Below the pieces are notes generated by a model. That model worked only from the letters and a program-made list of their open reading frames with translations. It was not told the DNA's origin and did not search any database. 36,120 nt of DNA. Origin: Paraburkholderia guartelaensis (GTDB lineage Bacteria; Pseudomonadota; Gammaproteobacteria; Burkholderiales; Burkholderiaceae). Both the position numbers and the translations under genes were made by a program. This document shows, piece by piece, positions 1-7,565 of this stretch (the stretch's first letter is position 1; each line of letters begins with the position of its first letter). The stretch covers positions 1-36,120 of the forward strand of contig NZ_SMOD01000061.1 of assembly GCF_004353905.1 (NCBI RefSeq). Reading direction: 5' to 3'.

Positions 1-573
1 AACGCGATGTGGTTCAACCTGCTCGTCTCGTTCATCTTCATGTTCTTCTTCCGCGGCTGGAGTTCGCTCGCGGCGGTGATCTCGGTGGCGACGGTGATTT
101 CGTACCTCACGGGTCCGATCAGCCTGATGGCGCTCAAGCGCGCCGCCACGGACATCGAGCGCCCGCTCTCCGTGCCGTTCATGAAAGTGATCGCGCCGTT
201 CGCCTTCGTCTGCGCATCGATGATCCTGTACTGGGCGAAGTGGCCGCTGACCGGCGAAATCATTCTGCTGATGGTCGTCGCGCTGCCGGTGTACTTCTAC
301 TTCCAGAGCAAGCAGGGCTTTGACGGCTGGGGCCAGGATCTGAAGGCCGCATGGTGGCTGTGCGCGTACCTGCCGATCATGGCGCTGCTCTCGCTCGTCG
401 GCAGCAAGCAGTTCGGCGGCGCCGGTCTGCTTCCGTACGGCTGGGACATGCTGGTCGTCGCGCTCGTCTCGCTCGTGTTCTATTACTGGGGCGTGAATTC
501 GGGCTACCGCTCGCCGTACCTCGCGGAACGCCAGGAGCACGACGAAGTCCTCGAAGGCATCGGCGCGCACTAA
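1..573 (+). CDS. APC-family amino acid permease, C-terminal part
   Basis: The reading frame is open from the first base, so this is the 3' end of a longer gene that starts outside the window. The roughly 190 visible residues hold about five hydrophobic membrane segments joined by short basic loops, for example around LVSFIFMFFF, VIAPFAFVCASMIL, EIILLMVVALPVYF and MLVVALVSLVFYYWG. The end is an acidic cytoplasmic tail rich in Glu and His. The GPISLMALKR...RPLSVPF stretch resembles the last third of amino acid-polyamine-organocation permeases of the aspartate/glutamate:proton symporter type. It would import an amino acid across the inner membrane. The substrate cannot be read from this fragment. 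A strong hairpin terminator follows within 50 bases. Confidence 0.75.
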   Translation, partial: NAMWFNLLVSFIFMFFFRGWSSLAAVISVATVISYLTGPISLMALKRAATDIERPLSVPFMKVIAPFAFVCASMILYWAKWPLTGEIILLMVVALPVYFYFQSKQGFDGWGQDLKAAWWLCAYLPIMALLSLVGSKQFGGAGLLPYGWDMLVVALVSLVFYYWGVNSGYRSPYLAERQEHDEVLEGIGAH

Positions 574-613
574 GCGTCGAACCCAGCGTGTCGAACTAAG
601 CGACGCGCAATAC

Positions 614-650
614 AAAAAGCCCGCCTGAAGCGATTCAGGCGGGCTTTTTT
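614..650. terminator. Bidirectional intrinsic terminator between permease and dioxygenase genes
   Basis: A 16-base arm (614-629) pairs with 634-649 around a four-base loop. There is a T-run on the plus strand, and the matching A-run gives a T-run on the minus strand. It sits between two converging genes and can end both transcripts. Confidence 0.9.
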
Positions 651-695
651 GCGTTTTGAGCAAACGCGGAGCCGGCGTAGCGGCTCGCGGCGGCT

Positions 696-1490
696 TTATT
701 GCACGGCGCTGCCGAACACGTAGTTCGTCATCGCGAGCGCGCGCTGGTAGGTGCCAAGCGACTGCACGCCGAGCGTGTAGTCGTCGTCGGCTGCACCGAG
801 CGCCGCGAAGACGGGCAGCAGGTGCTCGTCCGTCGGGTGCATGAGCACCGCGTGCGGGGCGCGCTGGCGGTAGTCGAGCAACGCGTCGATGTCGCGCGCG
901 GCGAGGTGATCCTCGAACCATTGCGTGAACTCGGCCACGCGCGGATCGGCGTCTTCCGGCCGCGCCGAGAAGTCCGCCTCGCGCAGGTTATGGGTGATCT
1001 GGCCCGAGCCGATCACCATCACGCCTTCGTCGCGCAGCGAGCGCAGCGCACGGCCAAGCGCGAAGTGATGGGCGGCGTTGGCGCGCGGCTGGATCGAAAG
1101 CTGGGCGACGGGCACGTTCGCCTCGGGGAACATCAGCAGCATGGGGACCCACGCCCCATGGTCGAGGCCGTGCGCTTCCTCATCGACAGGCACGCCTTGC
1201 TCGCGCAGCAGCGCCGCTGCGCGCTGCGCCATCTCGGGCGCGCCGGGCGCCGGGTACTGGATCTCGTAGAGCGCGCGCGGAAAGCCGTAGAAGTCGTGGA
1301 TCGTCTCAGGCTGCGTGGCGGTGCTGACCACGGGGCGCATCGTGCCCCAATGCGCGGAGAGCATCAGCACCGACTCCGGACGCGGCAAATGCTCCGAGAG
1401 CACGCTGAAGCCGCCGGAAGGCAGCGACGGGTCGATCGGCAGCGTAGGAGCGCCGTGCGAGAGGAAGAGACTAGGCGTACGGGTGGTCAT
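696..1490 (-). CDS. ygiD: DODA-type extradiol aromatic ring-opening dioxygenase (YgiD family)
   Basis: The protein has 264 residues, the usual length of the stand-alone class III extradiol dioxygenase (4,5-DOPA dioxygenase/YgiD) family. Metal-binding positions of the family are visible: His12 in SHGAPT, His47 in LSAHWGT and His167 in GSGQITHNL. The conserved His111 lies in GLDHGAW, and a late HPTDEHLLP motif is also present. Members bind one metal ion and cleave catechol-type rings in vitro. The physiological substrate in bacteria is generally unknown, so a specific reaction should not be assumed. The gene is monocistronic, downstream of ubiX on the same strand but 150 bases away, and ends at the shared terminator. 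The ATG start leaves only five residues before the conserved PSLFLSHG block. Confidence 0.85.
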   Translation of the reverse strand: MTTRTPSLFLSHGAPTLPIDPSLPSGGFSVLSEHLPRPESVLMLSAHWGTMRPVVSTATQPETIHDFYGFPRALYEIQYPAPGAPEMAQRAAALLREQGVPVDEEAHGLDHGAWVPMLLMFPEANVPVAQLSIQPRANAAHHFALGRALRSLRDEGVMVIGSGQITHNLREADFSARPEDADPRVAEFTQWFEDHLAARDIDALLDYRQRAPHAVLMHPTDEHLLPVFAALGAADDDYTLGVQSLGTYQRALAMTNYVFGSAVQ

Positions 1491-1594
1491 GATCGTGGGC
1501 TGACCGCGCCGGGGCGGTCCGAAAGTATCGTATTCCGATCAATATAAGACCCTACCGTCGCGAATTAAACGGTGCGAAAGGGAATTGATTGTGT

Positions 1595-1615
1595 CGCCGA
1601 TATTGATAATCGGCG
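1595..1615. repeat. Short inverted repeat between ubiX and ygiD
   Basis: CGCCGAT (1595-1601) is repeated inverted as ATCGGCG (1609-1615) around a seven-base loop. It lies 26 bases past the ubiX stop. No T-run follows on either strand, so it is at best a weak terminator for ubiX or a protein-binding site. The rest of the 150-base gap shows nothing certain. Confidence 0.4.
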
Positions 1616-1640
1616 CGGCGCGCGAAAATGCGCCCAGCGC

Positions 1641-2264
1641 TTATTCGTCGGTGCCGCGCAGGCCCGGCCAGGCGGGCGAGAGCGCTGGCCCGAGCGCGAA
1701 CAGGTCGAGCACCCGCGCGACCGTGTGATCGACCATCTCGTCGATCGAAGCCGGCTGGTTGTAGAAGGCCGGCAGCGGCGGGAAGATCACGCCGCCCATT
1801 TCGGTCACGGCCGTCATGTTGCGCAGATGCGCGAGGTTGAACGGCGTTTCGCGCACGAGCAGCACGAGACGGCGGCGCTCCTTGAGCGTGACGTCGGCGG
1901 CGCGCGCGATCAGGTTGTCGGAGAGACCATGGGCGACGCTCGCGAGCGTCTTCATCGAGCAGGGCGCGACGATCATGCCATCGGTCGCGAATGAGCCCGA
2001 AGCGATGGTCGCGCCGACGTCGCGCACGGAATGCACGACATCCGCGCGTGCGTGCAGATCGTCCTTGCTGAGCTGCAGCTCGTGCTGGATGTTGAGCCAG
2101 CCCGCCGCCGAAACGAGCAGATGCGTTTCGACGCCGCCCAGCCGCCGCAGCATGTCGAGCATGCGCACGCCGTAAATCGCGCCTGTGGCCCCCGTAATCG
2201 CGACGATCAGCCGGCGTTGCGGCAGTTGTGCGATAGCGGACGAGGCAGGGGAGGCGGTATTCAC
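1641..2264 (-). CDS. ubiX: Flavin prenyltransferase UbiX
   Basis: UbiX joins a dimethylallyl group to FMN to make the prenylated flavin cofactor of UbiD-type decarboxylases, here most likely for ubiquinone synthesis. The family signature is clear: LIVAITGATGAIYGVRML at the N-terminus (Rossmann-like flavin binding), SFATDGMIVAPCSMKTLASVAHG in the centre and RRLVLLVRETPFNLAHLRNM towards the end. The frame stays open upstream to 2378, but that extension is Arg/Pro rich and unlike the family. I chose the GTG at 2264, which gives about 207 residues, close to the usual 190-200; an ATG at 2318 is an alternative. No strong ribosome binding site decides between them. It is the last gene of a minus-strand series from hemA. 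Confidence 0.9.
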   Translation of the reverse strand: MNTASPASSAIAQLPQRRLIVAITGATGAIYGVRMLDMLRRLGGVETHLLVSAAGWLNIQHELQLSKDDLHARADVVHSVRDVGATIASGSFATDGMIVAPCSMKTLASVAHGLSDNLIARAADVTLKERRRLVLLVRETPFNLAHLRNMTAVTEMGGVIFPPLPAFYNQPASIDEMVDHTVARVLDLFALGPALSPAWPGLRGTDE

Positions 2265-2402
2265 GTCAGGCGGGAGTCGAAGCGAAGGCGAGGCGAGGTC
2301 GAGGCGAATGCGCCTCATGAAAAAGCGCCGGCGTTGCACACCGAGCGCTCGGGACGGAACAGGCGCACCGTCGTGCACCCGATGCCGCCCCGTGGCTGGC
2401 GA

Positions 2403-2714
2403 TTACGCCGCGGCGAAGAGCTGCTGCAGCTCGCCGTTCTGGTACATCTCCATCATGATGTCCGAGCCGCCGATGAACTCGCCCTTCACGTAGAGCTGCG
2501 GGATGGTCGGCCAGTTCGAGAATTCCTTGATGCCCTGGCGGACTTCGTCGTCCTCGAGCACGTTGACGGTCTTGAACTGATCGACGCCGCAGGCTTTCAG
2601 GATCTGCACCGCGCGACCGGAGAAGCCGCACATCGGGAACTGCGCGTTGCCCTTCATGAAGAGGACGACGGCGTTTTCGTCGACGATCTGCTTGATGCGT
2701 TGTTGGGTGTCCAT
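2403..2714 (-). CDS. grxD: Monothiol glutaredoxin, Grx4 type
   Basis: This is a 103-residue single-domain glutaredoxin with the monothiol CGFS active site at residues 29-32 (MCGFSGRAVQIL). Other family marks are the WPTIPQLYVKGEFIGGSDI block, which binds glutathione, and an N-terminal DENAVVLFMKG strand. CGFS glutaredoxins hold a [2Fe-2S] cluster between two subunits, often with a BolA partner, and help deliver iron-sulphur clusters. They are not mainly thiol reductases. The length and motif match E. coli GrxD closely. The gene lies between prmC and ubiX on the same strand with gaps of 111 and 138 bases, so it may have its own promoter. Confidence 0.95.
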   Translation of the reverse strand: MDTQQRIKQIVDENAVVLFMKGNAQFPMCGFSGRAVQILKACGVDQFKTVNVLEDDEVRQGIKEFSNWPTIPQLYVKGEFIGGSDIMMEMYQNGELQQLFAAA

Positions 2715-2825
2715 GACTGACCTTGCGATTGAATTGATGCTGAATACGTTGGAATGCAGGATGAAATGATAGCGGATTTCGCCCGTGCAAGCCCGGCGTT
2801 GCCGGGAGCGTGCCTGGCCGGCCGG

Positions 2826-3668
2826 CTAAGGTAGACAGCCGCCGCTGATGCGTTCGATGCCGGCCAGATCGCGCTCGGAGCGCACGTCCTTGAAACCGGC
2901 GTCTTCCAGCAAGGCCCGAACGGCGGCCGCCTGGTCGTAGCCGTGCTCCATCCAGAGCACGCCGCCCGGCGCGAGCCGGGCAGATGCGCCCGCGACGATT
3001 GCGCGCAGGGCGGTGAGGCCGTCGGCTTCGTCGGTGAGCGCGCCGCGCGGCTCGAAGCGCAGGTCGCCTTGTTCCAGATGGGGATCGCCGTTCGCGATGT
3101 ACGGTGGATTGCTCACGATCGCTTCGAATCGCAGCGCCGCATCGAGCGTGTCGTACCAGCTGCCAGCCACGAACGCGAGCGGGCCGCCGGGACGCTGGGC
3201 GTCCAGCAGCTTCGCGGCGTTGCGCGCAGCCACTTTGAGCGCGGCCGCCGAACGATCGACGGCCCAGACGCGCGCATCGGGACGCGCCGAGGCGAGCGCC
3301 ACGGCAATCGCGCCGCTGCCGGTGCCGAGGTCGAGCACGCGCGGCTGTGCGACGCCTTCGAGCGCCGCGAGGGCCGTTTCCACGAGCAGCTCGGTATCGG
3401 GGCGCGGAATCAGCACGTCGGGCGTCACGTCGAAGTCGAGGCCGTAGAACTCGCGCGCGCCCACGAGTTGCGCGATCGGCTCGCCTTGCACGCGGCGCGC
3501 TTCGAGCGCGCGGTACGCGTCCACGCGGGCCGCGTCGAGCGCCTGATCGCCGCGCGTGATGAGTTCGGTGCGGCGCCAGCCGAGTACGTGCATCAGCAAA
3601 ATGCGCGCTTCGAGCGCGGCTAGCGGCGTGGCGCGCAGCAGCGCCTCGGCGGTAACGGCTTCGCTCAT
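2826..3668 (-). CDS. prmC: Release factor glutamine methyltransferase PrmC
   Basis: PrmC (HemK) methylates the glutamine of the GGQ motif in release factors RF1 and RF2, which raises termination efficiency. The 280-residue protein has an N-terminal helical domain that docks on the release factor, then a Rossmann methyltransferase domain. The S-adenosylmethionine site is VLDLGTGSGAIAVALA, and the substrate-glutamine motif NPPY occurs as VSNPPYIANGD. It starts 13 bases after the stop of prfA on the same strand, so enzyme and substrate are almost certainly co-transcribed, as in many proteobacteria. Confidence 0.95.
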   Translation of the reverse strand: MSEAVTAEALLRATPLAALEARILLMHVLGWRRTELITRGDQALDAARVDAYRALEARRVQGEPIAQLVGAREFYGLDFDVTPDVLIPRPDTELLVETALAALEGVAQPRVLDLGTGSGAIAVALASARPDARVWAVDRSAAALKVAARNAAKLLDAQRPGGPLAFVAGSWYDTLDAALRFEAIVSNPPYIANGDPHLEQGDLRFEPRGALTDEADGLTALRAIVAGASARLAPGGVLWMEHGYDQAAAVRALLEDAGFKDVRSERDLAGIERISGGCLP

Positions 3669-3681
3669 GTCTCTGGCGCGC

Positions 3682-4764
3682 TCAATCGGCGTCGCCGAGC
3701 GAGGCGAGCTGCTCGGCCTGATGCTCGGAGACGAGCGCGCCGATCAGTTCGTCGAGGTCGCCGTCCATGATCGCTTCGAGGCGATAGAGCGTGAGATTGA
3801 TGCGGTGATCGGTGAGCCGCCCCTGCGGGAAGTTGTAGGTGCGGATGCGCTCCGAGCGGTCGCCCGAGCCCACGAGGCTCTTGCGCGTCGCCGCTTCCTT
3901 GGCGTGCTGCTCCTGGTACTGCTTGTCCTTGATGCGCGCGGCGAGCACCTTGAGTGCGCGGTCCTTGTTCTTGTGCTGCGAGCGGTCGTCCTGGCACTCC
4001 ACGACGATGCCGGTCGGAAGGTGCGTCACGCGCACGGCCGAATCGGTCTTGTTGATGTGCTGGCCGCCCGCGCCCGAGGCACGGAAGGTGTCGATGCGCA
4101 GGTCGGATGGATTGATCTCCACTTCGCCGATTTCGTCGGCTTCCGGCATCACCGCGACCGTACAGGCCGACGTGTGGATGCGGCCCTGCGTTTCGGTGGC
4201 GGGCACGCGCTGCACGCGATGGCCGCCCGACTCGAACTTGAGCTTCGAGTACGCCGCCTCGCCCGCAATGCGCACGATCACTTCCTTGTAGCCGCCCAGA
4301 TCCGACTCGCTCGCCGACATCATCTCGATCTGCCAGCGGTTGCGTTCCGCGTAGCGCAGGTACATGCGCAGCAGGTCGCCCGCGAACAGGGCCGACTCGT
4401 CGCCGCCTGTGCCCGCGCGGATTTCGAGGAACACGTTGCGGTCGTCGTTGGGGTCCTTCGGCAGCAGCATCATCTGCAATTCGTGCTGGAGCTGCGCCAT
4501 GCGCTCGCGCGACGCTTTCACCTCTTCCTCGGCGAAGTCGCGCATCGAGGCGTCGGAGAGCAGGTCTTTCGCCGCGGCTTCGTCGTCTTTGGCCTGACGC
4601 CACTGTCCGTAGTGCTCGACCACGGGCCCCAGCTCCGCATGCTCGCGCGTGAGCTTGCGGTACTGGTCGCGGTTCGAGGTCACGTCGGGACGGCTCAACA
4701 GGTCGTTCAGCTCGGCCAGGCGCGTAGTCAGCTGGTCGAGCTTCGATTGCATGCTCGTTTTCAT
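3682..4764 (-). CDS. prfA: Peptide chain release factor 1
   Basis: RF1 recognises UAA and UAG stop codons and triggers peptide release at the ribosome. The protein has 360 residues, the same length as E. coli RF1. The codon-reading tripeptide is PAT, in RVPATETQGRIHTS, which marks RF1 rather than RF2 (SPF). The catalytic motif is GAGGQHINKTDSAVR near residue 235. The N-terminal helical domain and the C-terminal domain ending in LASLGDAD are complete. The start ATG at 4764 gives MKTSMQSKL; an internal ATG four codons later is possible. It follows hemA after 105 bases and precedes prmC after 13 bases. Confidence 0.97.
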   Translation of the reverse strand: MKTSMQSKLDQLTTRLAELNDLLSRPDVTSNRDQYRKLTREHAELGPVVEHYGQWRQAKDDEAAAKDLLSDASMRDFAEEEVKASRERMAQLQHELQMMLLPKDPNDDRNVFLEIRAGTGGDESALFAGDLLRMYLRYAERNRWQIEMMSASESDLGGYKEVIVRIAGEAAYSKLKFESGGHRVQRVPATETQGRIHTSACTVAVMPEADEIGEVEINPSDLRIDTFRASGAGGQHINKTDSAVRVTHLPTGIVVECQDDRSQHKNKDRALKVLAARIKDKQYQEQHAKEAATRKSLVGSGDRSERIRTYNFPQGRLTDHRINLTLYRLEAIMDGDLDELIGALVSEHQAEQLASLGDAD

Positions 4765-4869
4765 CGGGCGGTGCGGAGCGGGCTCCGGATAGGACTGCGA
4801 GAGAGAAGAAGCGGGCGGGCGGCCCGGTCGTGCAGGGCACGCATGGCGCGCGCCCGACCGCGAACGTCG

Positions 4870-6258
4870 CTAACGGTCCGAACTACCAGACGAATCGGAC
4901 GAATTGGACGAATCAGAAGAGCCGGCGGAACGCGGCGAGGCGCTGACGTCCACCGCGGCCTGCACGGCGTCGTCTGTCCTGGCCGGCTGGCCGTGGCGGT
5001 AAAAGCCGCCCATCAGTTCGATGAGCGAGTCGCGCTGATCGCCGCTCGACGTGTTGAGCGCATGCGTCGGACCGTGGATCAGCTTGTTGGTGAGCGACTG
5101 CGACAGCGCTTCGAGCACGGCCGACGGGTCGTCACCGCGCGCGAGCATCTTGCGGGCGCGTTCGAGTTCGGCGCGACGCAGCGCGTCGGCCTGGGTGTGC
5201 ATGTGGCGGATGACCGGCACGATGCTGCGCGAGTCGAGCCACTGCATGAAGTTCGCCACGCGCGACTCGATGATCGTTTCGGCCTGCGCGACCGCGGCCT
5301 GGCGCGAGGCATTGCCTTCGCGCACGATCGTGCCGAGATCGTCGACGGTATAGAGGAACACGTCTTCGAGCTGGGCGACTTCGGGCTCGATGTCGCGGGG
5401 CACCGCGAGGTCGACCATGAAAATAGGGCGGTGACGGCGCGCCTTCACCGCGCGCTCCACAGCGCCGAGTCCGATGATCGGAAGCGTAGACGCCGTGCAC
5501 GAGACGATGATGTCGAATTCGTGCATGCGCGCGGGCAGGTCGGAGAGCGGAATGGAGCGGCCGCCGAAGCGTTCCGCAACATAGCGCCCGCGCTCGGCCG
5601 TGCGGTTTGCGATCACGAGTTCGCGCGGCTGCTGCGCGGCGAAGTGCGCGGCGCACAGCTCGATCATCTCGCCCGCGCCGATAAAGAGCACGCGCTGGTT
5701 GGCGATCTTGTCGAAGATGCGCTGCGCGAGCCGCACGGCGGCGGCGGCCATCGAAACCGACTGCGCGCCGATTTCGGTCGTGCTGCGCACTTCCTTCGCC
5801 ACGGCGAAGGTGCGCTGGAACAACTGGTTCAAATAGGTGCCGAGTGCGCCGGCCTCGGTCGCGGTGCGTACCGCCGTCTTCATCTGGCCGACGATCTGCG
5901 TTTCGCCCAGCACCATCGAATCGAGCCCCGAAGCCACCCGGAACGCATGACGCACCGCTTCGGACTGCGGCAGCGTATAGACGTGCGGCGCAAGTTCCTC
6001 TTCGCGGATGCCGTGGTACTGCGAGAGCCAGCTCACGGCCTGGTCGCGCGAGCCGTGCGCGTCGGTCGCGCAATAGAGCTCGGTGCGGTTGCAGGTGGAG
6101 AGAATGGCGGCTTCCGGCGCGCTCAGCGAACGCTTGCCGGACCACGCTTCCTTGAACAGGGCGAGCGCGGGCTTGATCTGTTCGAGCGGAAACGCCACGC
6201 GTTCGCGCAAGGCGACGGGCGCGGTGTGGTGATTGATTCCGATCGTTAGAAGCTGCAT
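4870..6258 (-). CDS. hemA: Glutamyl-tRNA reductase
   Basis: HemA reduces glutamyl-tRNA to glutamate-1-semialdehyde with NADPH, the first committed step of the C5 route to haem. The 462-residue protein shows the N-terminal catalytic domain with GINHHTAPVALRERVAF and the nucleophile Cys56 in LSTCNRTELYC. Next come the substrate motif GLDSMVLGETQIVGQ, the NADPH-binding region FIGAGEMIELCAAHF and the C-terminal dimerisation helices. It is longer than the usual 415-430 residues because of a Ser/Asp-rich tail of about 25 residues encoded partly by a nine-base tandem repeat. No Shine-Dalgarno sequence stands out before the ATG. A good -10 box lies 27 bases upstream. It heads the hemA-prfA-prmC series. 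Confidence 0.96.
   Translation of the reverse strand: MQLLTIGINHHTAPVALRERVAFPLEQIKPALALFKEAWSGKRSLSAPEAAILSTCNRTELYCATDAHGSRDQAVSWLSQYHGIREEELAPHVYTLPQSEAVRHAFRVASGLDSMVLGETQIVGQMKTAVRTATEAGALGTYLNQLFQRTFAVAKEVRSTTEIGAQSVSMAAAAVRLAQRIFDKIANQRVLFIGAGEMIELCAAHFAAQQPRELVIANRTAERGRYVAERFGGRSIPLSDLPARMHEFDIIVSCTASTLPIIGLGAVERAVKARRHRPIFMVDLAVPRDIEPEVAQLEDVFLYTVDDLGTIVREGNASRQAAVAQAETIIESRVANFMQWLDSRSIVPVIRHMHTQADALRRAELERARKMLARGDDPSAVLEALSQSLTNKLIHGPTHALNTSSGDQRDSLIELMGGFYRHGQPARTDDAVQAAVDVSASPRSAGSSDSSNSSDSSGSSDR
4889..4915. repeat. Nine-base tandem repeat in the 3' end of hemA
   Basis: Three consecutive nine-base units on the plus strand, gacgaatcg, gacgaattg and gacgaatca, lie inside the last codons of hemA. 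They encode part of the Ser/Asp/Asn-rich tail. The unit length keeps the frame, so copy changes would alter only the tail length. Confidence 0.8.
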
Positions 6259-6284
6259 ACCATGGGGGCGAGATTTAGGCGGAT

Positions 6285-6290
6285 ATTATA
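6285..6290 (-). promoter_or_regulatory. Perfect -10 box upstream of hemA
   Basis: The minus strand reads TATAAT at 6290-6285, about 27 bases before the hemA ATG, overlapping the stop codon region of the upstream regulator gene. No convincing -35 element is found at 16-18 bases, so promoter strength may depend on an activator or on the flanking A/T-rich bases. Confidence 0.5.
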
Positions 6291-7032
6291 ACTTTTCCTC
6301 GCTTTCGACATTCGCGCCGACAGAGCCCGACATTCCGGTAGGTGATATGGGGAGCCTTTCGAGCTGGTAACCAAAGCCGTACAAAGTGGTCAAACGCCAG
6401 CCGTGCTCGGGTCCGAGCTGCAATTTGCTGCGCAGACGGGAGGCGTGCGTGTCGAGCGTGCGCGACCGAACGTCGCGGTTCAGATTCCAGACGGTTTCGA
6501 GAATGCGTGCCCGCGAAACGGGGCGCGATGCATTGGTGAAGAGCAGCAGCGCGAAACGGTATTCCTTGGGCGTGAGCGTGACGGTGTGACCCCGAAACGA
6601 CACTTCGTAGCGGCCGGAATCGAAGAGGTAGTCTCCAAAGCCGTGACGGGCGCGATTGCGCGGCCGGCGCACGCCGGCGCGGCGCAGGAGTGCGTCGATG
6701 CGCGCGAGCATTTCAGGGCCGCGCACGGGCTTGGCGATGCAGTCGTCCGCGCCGGCTTGCAGGCTCGCGACGATTTCGCTTTCATGGGGCGCGAGCATCA
6801 GCGCGATGGCGGGCAGACCCGGCAGCAGCTTGCGCGCCTGGGGGATGAGGTCGTCGGCGCCGGCGTCGCCGCACCACCATGCTGCGATCAACAGGTCGAA
6901 GGTTTCGTCTTCGAGGGTTTCAAAGAGTCGTGCGCCAAGAGGGAAGTGGTGGCATGCGTGCCCGCCCGCAATGAGCAGGCGGACGAGGGTTTCGGCCTGA
7001 CGGGCGTCGGGTTCGACAAGGGCGATTCGCAT
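6286..7032 (-). CDS. OmpR-family regulator with degenerate receiver domain
   Basis: This 248-residue protein has a CheY-like receiver (about 1-115) and an OmpR/PhoB winged-helix DNA-binding domain (about 125-230, with YLFDSGRYEVSFRGHTVTLT and SRTLDTHASRLRSKL). The acidic pocket is partly kept (Glu7, Asp9) and the conserved Lys101 is present in CIAKPVRGPE. The phospho-acceptor position reads DLLIAAWWCGD, giving Ala51 where an Asp is expected, and the switch Thr/Ser position appears to be Leu80. The regulator therefore probably does not work by normal phosphorylation. No histidine kinase gene is nearby. It lies just upstream of hemA on the same strand. The frame is open to 7098, but the ATG at 7032 matches the usual receiver start MRIALVEPD. 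The target genes are unknown. Confidence 0.88.
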   Translation of the reverse strand: MRIALVEPDARQAETLVRLLIAGGHACHHFPLGARLFETLEDETFDLLIAAWWCGDAGADDLIPQARKLLPGLPAIALMLAPHESEIVASLQAGADDCIAKPVRGPEMLARIDALLRRAGVRRPRNRARHGFGDYLFDSGRYEVSFRGHTVTLTPKEYRFALLLFTNASRPVSRARILETVWNLNRDVRSRTLDTHASRLRSKLQLGPEHGWRLTTLYGFGYQLERLPISPTGMSGSVGANVESEEKL

Positions 7033-7185
7033 ACGAGAGAGTGCGGCTGGGGCGGCCCGGACGCGCTTGCCTTGCGCAACCCTGCCCCCTACACTCAACC
7101 GCTACGCGGGAAGCGCCGAGCCGGCCGTTTTCCAGTTTTAAAAGTGACTAACCGAGTTACAAATGCTAGCTCTCATGCATCGGCG

Positions 7186-7218
7186 GTCCTATCGGACTTA
7201 TCTGAAAACCCATAGGAC
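7186..7218. repeat. Inverted repeat over the ribosome binding site of the small membrane gene
   Basis: GTCCTAT (7186-7192) and ATAGGAC (7212-7218) are perfect inverted arms around a 19-base loop. The right arm contains AGGA, the only Shine-Dalgarno-like bases before the ATG at 7228. Confidence 0.55.
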
Positions 7219-7227
7219 AAGTCTTTG

Positions 7228-7485
7228 ATGGGCTGGCCCGGTATCGTCATTCTCGGTCTGGTGGTGGGCTGTGCGGGATGGTGGCTCCATCCCTTGCGCC
7301 GTGCCGCACGTCACGGATTCGCGCTGGCGGTCGTGGCCGGCGTGCTCGGCGCGGCGCTCGCGAATGCAGCGGGCAGTGCGACCGGTCTTTTCTACGATGG
7401 CGAGTTGCTTCAGTGGCCGCTTTGCACGGCGATCGCGCTCGTTTTCGCGGGCGTGTGCGTAGCACTGCGCGCGCGGCGGACCTAG
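7228..7485 (+). CDS. Small three-helix membrane protein, unknown function
   Basis: The gene encodes 85 residues with three predicted hydrophobic segments: GIVILGLVVGCAGWWL, FALAVVAGVLGAALA and LCTAIALVFAGVCVAL. The Gly/Ala-rich small-helix pattern recalls the GlsB/YeaQ/YmgE family of small inner-membrane proteins, but the match is too loose to name it. A TTG three bases upstream could also be read as a start. I prefer the ATG at 7228, which follows AGGA by ten bases. It is divergent from the OmpR-type regulator gene and 80 bases upstream of the aminopeptidase gene. The three-helix pattern supports a real gene. Confidence 0.65.
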   Translation: MGWPGIVILGLVVGCAGWWLHPLRRAARHGFALAVVAGVLGAALANAAGSATGLFYDGELLQWPLCTAIALVFAGVCVALRARRT

Positions 7486-7565
7486 TCGCGCGCAGCCGGT
7501 CCTCAGACGCGCAGCCTTTAGCCGAATCCAGATCTTCCGCTTCGAATTCTTCGCAGGTGAAAAAC

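Noticed and set aside
3556..6249. Plus-strand open frame of 897 codons opposite prfA and hemA
   Set aside because: It is rich in Arg, His, Ala and Val and is the antisense shadow of GC-rich genes. It has no domain or hydrophobic pattern, while the minus strand encodes RF1 and HemA.
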